Shown: piece after piece, positions 57,451-64,000 of the stretch
Numbering within the stretch: the stretch's first letter is position 1
How the letters are laid out: every line of letters starts with the position of its first letter
DNA from: Myxococcales bacterium
Lineage (GTDB): Bacteria > Myxococcota_A > Polyangia > Haliangiales > Haliangiaceae
Length of the DNA stretch: 64,000 nt
Direction: 5' to 3'
NCBI GenBank assembly: GCA_016706545.1
Contig: JADJJK010000049.1
Location: forward strand, 5,492 to 69,491
Position numbers and translations under genes: made by a program
Notes under the pieces: generated by a model
Databases searched by the model: none
The model's input: only the letters and a program-made list of their open reading frames with translations
Told to the model about the DNA's origin: nothing

Positions 57451-57463
57451 AACCTGCCAGGTT
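57451..57463. promoter_or_regulatory. 13-bp palindrome between argB and argD, possible arginine operator
   Basis: AACCTGCCAGGTT is a perfect palindrome with a one-base centre, in the 54-bp spacer of the divergent argB and argD genes. A second inverted repeat, CCAGG (57457-57461) with CCTGG (57471-57475), overlaps it. Position and symmetry suit a repressor operator; the protein is unknown. Confidence 0.4.
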
Positions 57464-57467
57464 GCGA

Positions 57468-57473
57468 TACCCT
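57468..57473 (+). promoter_or_regulatory. -10-like TACCCT before argD
   Basis: TACCCT, 7 nt before GTG 57481 and 10 nt before ATG 57484 of argD. Confidence 0.4.
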
Positions 57474-57483
57474 GGACCACGTG

Positions 57484-58713
<1,230 letters not shown>

Positions 58714-58717
58714 CGAC

Positions 58718-59647
58718 ATGGCCAAGCAAGACTTCCTGACCCTGTCGAGCGTTCCGGCCAAGGACTGGGGGAGCCTCTGGGATCGAGCGGCCACGCTCAA
58801 GGCCGAGCGTCGGCGCGGCGTTCGCCACCAGGCGCTGGCCGGCAAGACCGTCGCGCTGGTGTTCGAGAAGTCGTCCACCCGGACGCGCGTCTCGTTCGAG
58901 GTGGGCGTGTACGAGCTCGGCGGCCACGCGGTGGTGCTCAGCAGCGCTGGCAGCCAGCTCGCCCGCGGCGAGCCCATCGAGGACACCGCGCGGGTGCTCG
59001 CCGGGTACTGCCACGCGATCATGATCCGCACGTTCGGCCAGGAGCGCGTGGAGACGCTGGCCAGGATGGCGGACGTCCCCGTGATCAACGGCCTGTCCGA
59101 TCAACATCATCCATGCCAGGTCGCCTCCGATCTGCTCACGGTGCGCGAGCACTTTGGCGAGGTCGCCGGGCTGCGCTATGCGTGGGTGGGCGACGGCAAC
59201 AACATGGCCGCGTCGTGGATCGAAGCGGCGGGGCTCCTGGGCCTGGAGCTGGCGCTGGCCTGCCCCGAGGGCTATCAGCCGGACGCTTCGATGATCGCGG
59301 CCGCGCGCGCCGCGCAGACCGCGCTTGGCCGAGGTTCGATCACCCTGGTGACAGATCCGCGGCGAGCGGTCGCTGGCGCGCAGGTGATCTCCACGGACGT
59401 CTGGGCTTCGATGGGCCAGGAGGCGGAGGCGCTGGCTCGGCAGACGGCCTTCGCTGGCTACTGCGTGGACGAGGCCCTGGTGGCGCAAGCTGCGCCCGGC
59501 GCGCGCGTGCTGCATTGCCTGCCAGCGCATCGCGGCGAAGAGATCTCGGGGGGCGTCATCGATGGTCCGGCGTCGCTGGTGTGGACGCAGGCCGAGAACC
59601 GCCTGCACGTGCAAAAGGCGATCCTCGAGCGCCTGATCGGCGCCTGA
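58718..59647 (+). CDS. argF: ornithine carbamoyltransferase
   Basis: 309 residues from ATG 58718. The carbamoyl-phosphate site has FEKSSTRTRVSF and DQHHPCQ; the ornithine site includes HCLPAHRGEEI and STDVWASMGQE; SQLARGEPIEDTARVL replaces the more usual GRGE with ARGE. Makes citrulline from ornithine and carbamoyl phosphate. The stop codon lies inside an 11-bp tandem repeat, so the last two residues (GA) are set by the repeat. Confidence 0.95.
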   Translation: MAKQDFLTLSSVPAKDWGSLWDRAATLKAERRRGVRHQALAGKTVALVFEKSSTRTRVSFEVGVYELGGHAVVLSSAGSQLARGEPIEDTARVLAGYCHAIMIRTFGQERVETLARMADVPVINGLSDQHHPCQVASDLLTVREHFGEVAGLRYAWVGDGNNMAASWIEAAGLLGLELALACPEGYQPDASMIAAARAAQTALGRGSITLVTDPRRAVAGAQVISTDVWASMGQEAEALARQTAFAGYCVDEALVAQAAPGARVLHCLPAHRGEEISGGVIDGPASLVWTQAENRLHVQKAILERLIGA

Positions 59648-59683
59648 TCGGCGCCTGATCGGCTCATGATTGGCGCATGATTT
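59629..59683. repeat. 11-bp tandem repeat over the argF stop codon
   Basis: Three exact units GCGCCTGATCG followed by two degenerate ones (GCTCATGATTG, GCGCATGATTT). The argF stop TGA at 59645-59647 lies in unit 2. Confidence 0.92.
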
Positions 59684-59783
59684 CGGTCGCTGGCTAGCCA
59701 ACCGCGCGGCGGGCGGTCAAGCGCGGGCGCCCGGCCCGCGCGAGCGCCATCGCATGCATCGCCCGCGGGCCGCCGTCATCTGC

Positions 59784-59789
59784 TAGGCT
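59784..59789 (+). promoter_or_regulatory. -10-like TAGGCT before the J-domain gene
   Basis: TGC-TAGGCT, extended -10, with 7 nt to GTG 59797. Confidence 0.5.
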
Positions 59790-59796
59790 CACGCTG

Positions 59797-60933
59797 GTGA
59801 GCGTTCCCGCTGAGATACCCGGCATCGGCTCGACCGCCTTGAAGCCGAAGGTGTCTCCGACGTTTGATCCGCTGCGCGCCGGCGTCGGTCCTGAAGAGTA
59901 CTTCGTGATGTCGCGGATCGACGGCGTCACCAGCTTGCGCGACATCATCGTCACCACCGGGTTGCCGGTGGGGCACGCCATCTCCATCGTCAGCCGCCTG
60001 CGCGCCATGGGCGCGCTGCTCTTGCCCGGCGAGAGCCCCGCGCCCGCGCCTGCCCCGGCGCCGTCGGCGGCCGCGCCGGTGAGCTCCGCCAACGCAGCGG
60101 GCTCCGGCAGGGTGGTGATGGAGGCTGGCGTCGCCGAGTCCCGGTCCGCTCGCATGGCGGCGGCTGACGGCCGCGGCGAGAGCAAGGTCGTGGCGGTGCC
60201 GCTCGATGTGAGCCTGCCCGATCCGTCTCCGCAGGAGCTCGCGATCCTCGCCGCGGACCTCGACGCCAGCGAGTCCGAGCGTCGCACCGTGCTGGCGATG
60301 GCCCGCCGCATCGGCGCCGATCCGTGGACGATCCTTGGCGTCGCCAAGGGCACCGAGCTCTCCGAGTTGAAGAAGGTGTACTTCCGGCTGTCCAAGGAGA
60401 TCCATCCCGACCGGTACTACGGCAAGCGGCTGGGGCCGCTGGCGGAGGTGCTCTCGAGCGTGTTCGAGTCGGTCCGGCGCGCCTACTCCCAGCTCACCGA
60501 AGCCAAGAAGCAGCGCGAGCGCGCCCCGGCGAGCGCCAGCAGCCCTCAGGCTCCGGCGGAGTACGCGGTCGAGCTGTTCGAGCGTGGCTGCGCGGCCGAG
60601 GTCAGCGGTGACCTCGCGGGGGCGCTCCAGCTCTTCGCCGCGTCGGTGCGGGTCGATCCGCAGCTTCGCGTCTTTCGCCGCGGCGCGAGCTGCGCGCTCA
60701 ACGCAAAAGAGCCCAAGGTCGCGCTCGAGTACGCCAAGAAAGCGCAGGCCATCGCGCCCGATGACCCGTCGTGTGCGCGCCTGCTCGCGCGCGCGTATCG
60801 CGCCAGCGAAGAGCTGCAGCTCGCGGAGGAGGTCCTGGTATTTGCGCTGGCCCTCCCCATCGACAACGACGTGCTGATGGCAGAGCTGCGATCCGATCTG
60901 GCCATGGTGCGCAAACTCCTTACACAGGCCTGA
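59797..60933 (+). CDS. J-domain protein with N-terminal module and TPR tail
   Basis: 378 residues from GTG 59797. The first ~70 residues (PEEYFVMSRIDGVTSLRDII, GHAISIVSRLRAMGALLL) look like a small winged-helix-type module. After an Ala/Pro-rich linker, the J-domain at about 175-235 has DPWTILGVAKGTELSELKK and the essential HPD in EIHPDRYYG. A TPR segment follows (GCAAEVSGDLAGALQLFAASVRVDP, LEYAKKAQAIAPDDPSCARLLARAY). There is no Gly/Phe region or zinc-finger, so it is not classical DnaJ but a specialised co-chaperone. The downstream DnaK is the obvious partner. Confidence 0.9.
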   Translation: MSVPAEIPGIGSTALKPKVSPTFDPLRAGVGPEEYFVMSRIDGVTSLRDIIVTTGLPVGHAISIVSRLRAMGALLLPGESPAPAPAPAPSAAAPVSSANAAGSGRVVMEAGVAESRSARMAAADGRGESKVVAVPLDVSLPDPSPQELAILAADLDASESERRTVLAMARRIGADPWTILGVAKGTELSELKKVYFRLSKEIHPDRYYGKRLGPLAEVLSSVFESVRRAYSQLTEAKKQRERAPASASSPQAPAEYAVELFERGCAAEVSGDLAGALQLFAASVRVDPQLRVFRRGASCALNAKEPKVALEYAKKAQAIAPDDPSCARLLARAYRASEELQLAEEVLVFALALPIDNDVLMAELRSDLAMVRKLLTQA

Positions 60934-61155
60934 GCGCTCACGCGGGCGCTGCAGCCGGACCGCGGTGGCCTGGGCTAACCGGTCCCCTGCTGGTCGCCCA
61001 CGCCTGCCGACGGCCCGGCGCCGGTTCGCGCGGGGATCGCGAGCCGGCGAGCCGGCAAGCCTCATGGGGCGGCGCCGCGACGACGCAGGTCAGCGGTTGG
61101 AATCGGACCGCCACGCTAGTCAAGACAGGTACATCCGAGGGAGAATAGCGCGGGT

Positions 61156-62988
<1,833 letters not shown>

Positions 62989-62992
62989 GCCC

Positions 62993-64000
62993 GTGGTGGA
63001 TCGGAAGCGGGACGTCGAGCGGCTCATCGAGGATGGGCTGATCCGCTACGGCGGGGGAGACCTCGCGGGCGCGCTGGCGGCCTGGGAGCGCGCGCTCATC
63101 CAGGACCCAGGGAACCTCCAGGCGGTGGGCTACATCGACTACGTCCGCCGCGTGTTCGACCAGGTGACCAAGGCGACCCAGGATGAGCTGGTGGTGCCGT
63201 TCGGGCTGGGGCACGGCGAGTCGCCGAGCTACCAGATCGACCTGTCGCCGGAGCCACCCGACGATGACGACGCGGTCCACCGCAGCAGCGGGCCAGAGGA
63301 CGGCTGGCTCATCGCGCAGGATGATGACCGCGACACCGTGGAGCGGCTGTACTCCGACCCACCAGGGACCCTGGATCTCGAGTACGACGAGCCGGAGGTA
63401 GAGGTGGCCGCCGCCGCGGCCATGGTCGGCAAGGTGACGCGAGACTTCTCCGACATCCTGACCGCACAGGACGCCAGCGCGCACCCGGCTCAGGTGACTG
63501 GCGACGACGACCTCGATGCCTTCGATGGCCCCGAGCAGGAGCTGAGCGCCGGGTTCCTGGCCAACGCCTCGGTGACGCCGGGCTTTGGCGAGCCCGAGGT
63601 CACGCCTGGCTTCGCCGAAGAGGGGCAAGGCAACGCCACGGGCCTGCGGCAGCCGCAGCTCGGCTTTGTCCAGCCACGGCGGCCCACCTTGGAGCGGGTC
63701 GCCTCGTCAGCGCCCGCGCCGGCTCAGCGCGCGGTGGTCTCCACCGTGGTTCGCAGCACCACCACCCGCGGCGGCCCCGGCGTCGAACCACCGGTCCCCG
63801 CACCGGCTCAGCGCTCTGCCGCCGAGGAGGCCCGCGAGACGCTCGAGGTGCCGGAGCCCGAAGAGGCCTACGACAACCTGGAGATGGCGCCGTTCATCGA
63901 AGAGTTGCCGCCGTCCGCGGACGTCGCGGACCTGACGCCGGAGGCGGGCGGGCGGCCGCGCCAGGAGTCCTTCACCCGCGATCTGGGCCTGGCGGGGCGC
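62993..64000 (+). CDS. acidic TPR-like protein, truncated by window end
   Basis: Open from GTG 62993 (or 62996) to the window edge, 336 codons, starting 4 nt after the dnaK stop, so it is in the dnaK operon. Residues about 1-45 form a TPR-like helical pair (KRDVERLIEDGLIRYGGGDLAGALAAWERALIQDPG). The rest is acidic and low-complexity, rich in Asp, Glu and Pro, with a VTPGF repeat (residues about 190-205). No catalytic motif was seen. A client or adaptor of the DnaK/J pair is possible from position only. Confidence 0.8.
   Translation, partial: MVDRKRDVERLIEDGLIRYGGGDLAGALAAWERALIQDPGNLQAVGYIDYVRRVFDQVTKATQDELVVPFGLGHGESPSYQIDLSPEPPDDDDAVHRSSGPEDGWLIAQDDDRDTVERLYSDPPGTLDLEYDEPEVEVAAAAAMVGKVTRDFSDILTAQDASAHPAQVTGDDDLDAFDGPEQELSAGFLANASVTPGFGEPEVTPGFAEEGQGNATGLRQPQLGFVQPRRPTLERVASSAPAPAQRAVVSTVVRSTTTRGGPGVEPPVPAPAQRSAAEEARETLEVPEPEEAYDNLEMAPFIEELPPSADVADLTPEAGGRPRQESFTRDLGLAGR

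Overview
The window is high-GC, densely coded DNA from a delta-proteobacterial lineage, most probably a myxobacterium (Myxococcota). The evidence is five Hanks-type Ser/Thr kinase genes carrying six kinase domains, an FHA-sigma54 activator, a REC-DUF4388 regulator, many secreted lipoproteins with Pro/Ala-rich tails, HEAT and TPR proteins of myxobacterial style, and GTG/TTG starts. Genus-level placement is not possible from sequence reading alone. No prophage, CRISPR array, rRNA or tRNA was recognised.

Layout. 1-742: end of a Ser/Thr kinase. 862-2199: ImuB-like Y-family polymerase. 2256-2726: GatB/YqeY protein. 3025-6219: membrane kinase with two complete kinase domains. 6347-6811: cyclic-nucleotide-binding protein, then a 13-bp minisatellite and a fused beta-barrel/SppA protease (7071-9833). 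9844-11432: small membrane protein and RluA-type pseudouridine synthase. 11501-14076: FHA-sigma54 activator and a flippase-like membrane protein. 14084-19416: tightly coupled minus-strand operon (CDP-alcohol phosphotransferase/nucleotidyltransferase fusion, lipoprotein, secreted repeat protein, REC-DUF4388 regulator, DegT aminotransferase). 19651-22778: HEAT lipoprotein, FGE-like protein, small Cys-rich lipoprotein. 23064-27502: greA and a membrane kinase with its partner. 27645-30845: carB, broken by a dense cluster of small indels. 30901-31650: HEAT protein. 31957-34876: cupredoxin-like protein overlapping a membrane kinase. 34922-39103: TPR protein, EF-G, duplicated-domain lipoprotein. 39358-41043: orphan Dam-like methylase and an SDR. 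41122-43899: frameshifted DUF222-HNH gene and a repeat-rich gene-free stretch. 43900-46902: xerC-hslV-hslU. 47022-51193: ECF sigma factor coupled to a kinase-propeller protein. 51203-56457: DPP4-like peptidase and a P-domain lipoprotein. 56590-59647: argB divergent from argD-argF. 59797-64000: J-domain protein, tail-less DnaK and a truncated acidic protein.

Two window-wide signals stand out. First, 14 genes on both strands carry a TAnnnT hexamer 5-10 nt before the start codon, the geometry of a -10 box driving leaderless or nearly leaderless mRNA. Second, short tandem repeats are abundant, and their period is a multiple of three inside genes but usually not outside them (13, 14, 11 and 34 bp). 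Possible systems worth attention are the 14-19 kb operon, which looks like regulated synthesis of a cytidylyl-activated headgroup, and the copper-protein/kinase pair at 32-35 kb. The carB indels look more like poor consensus sequence than biology.
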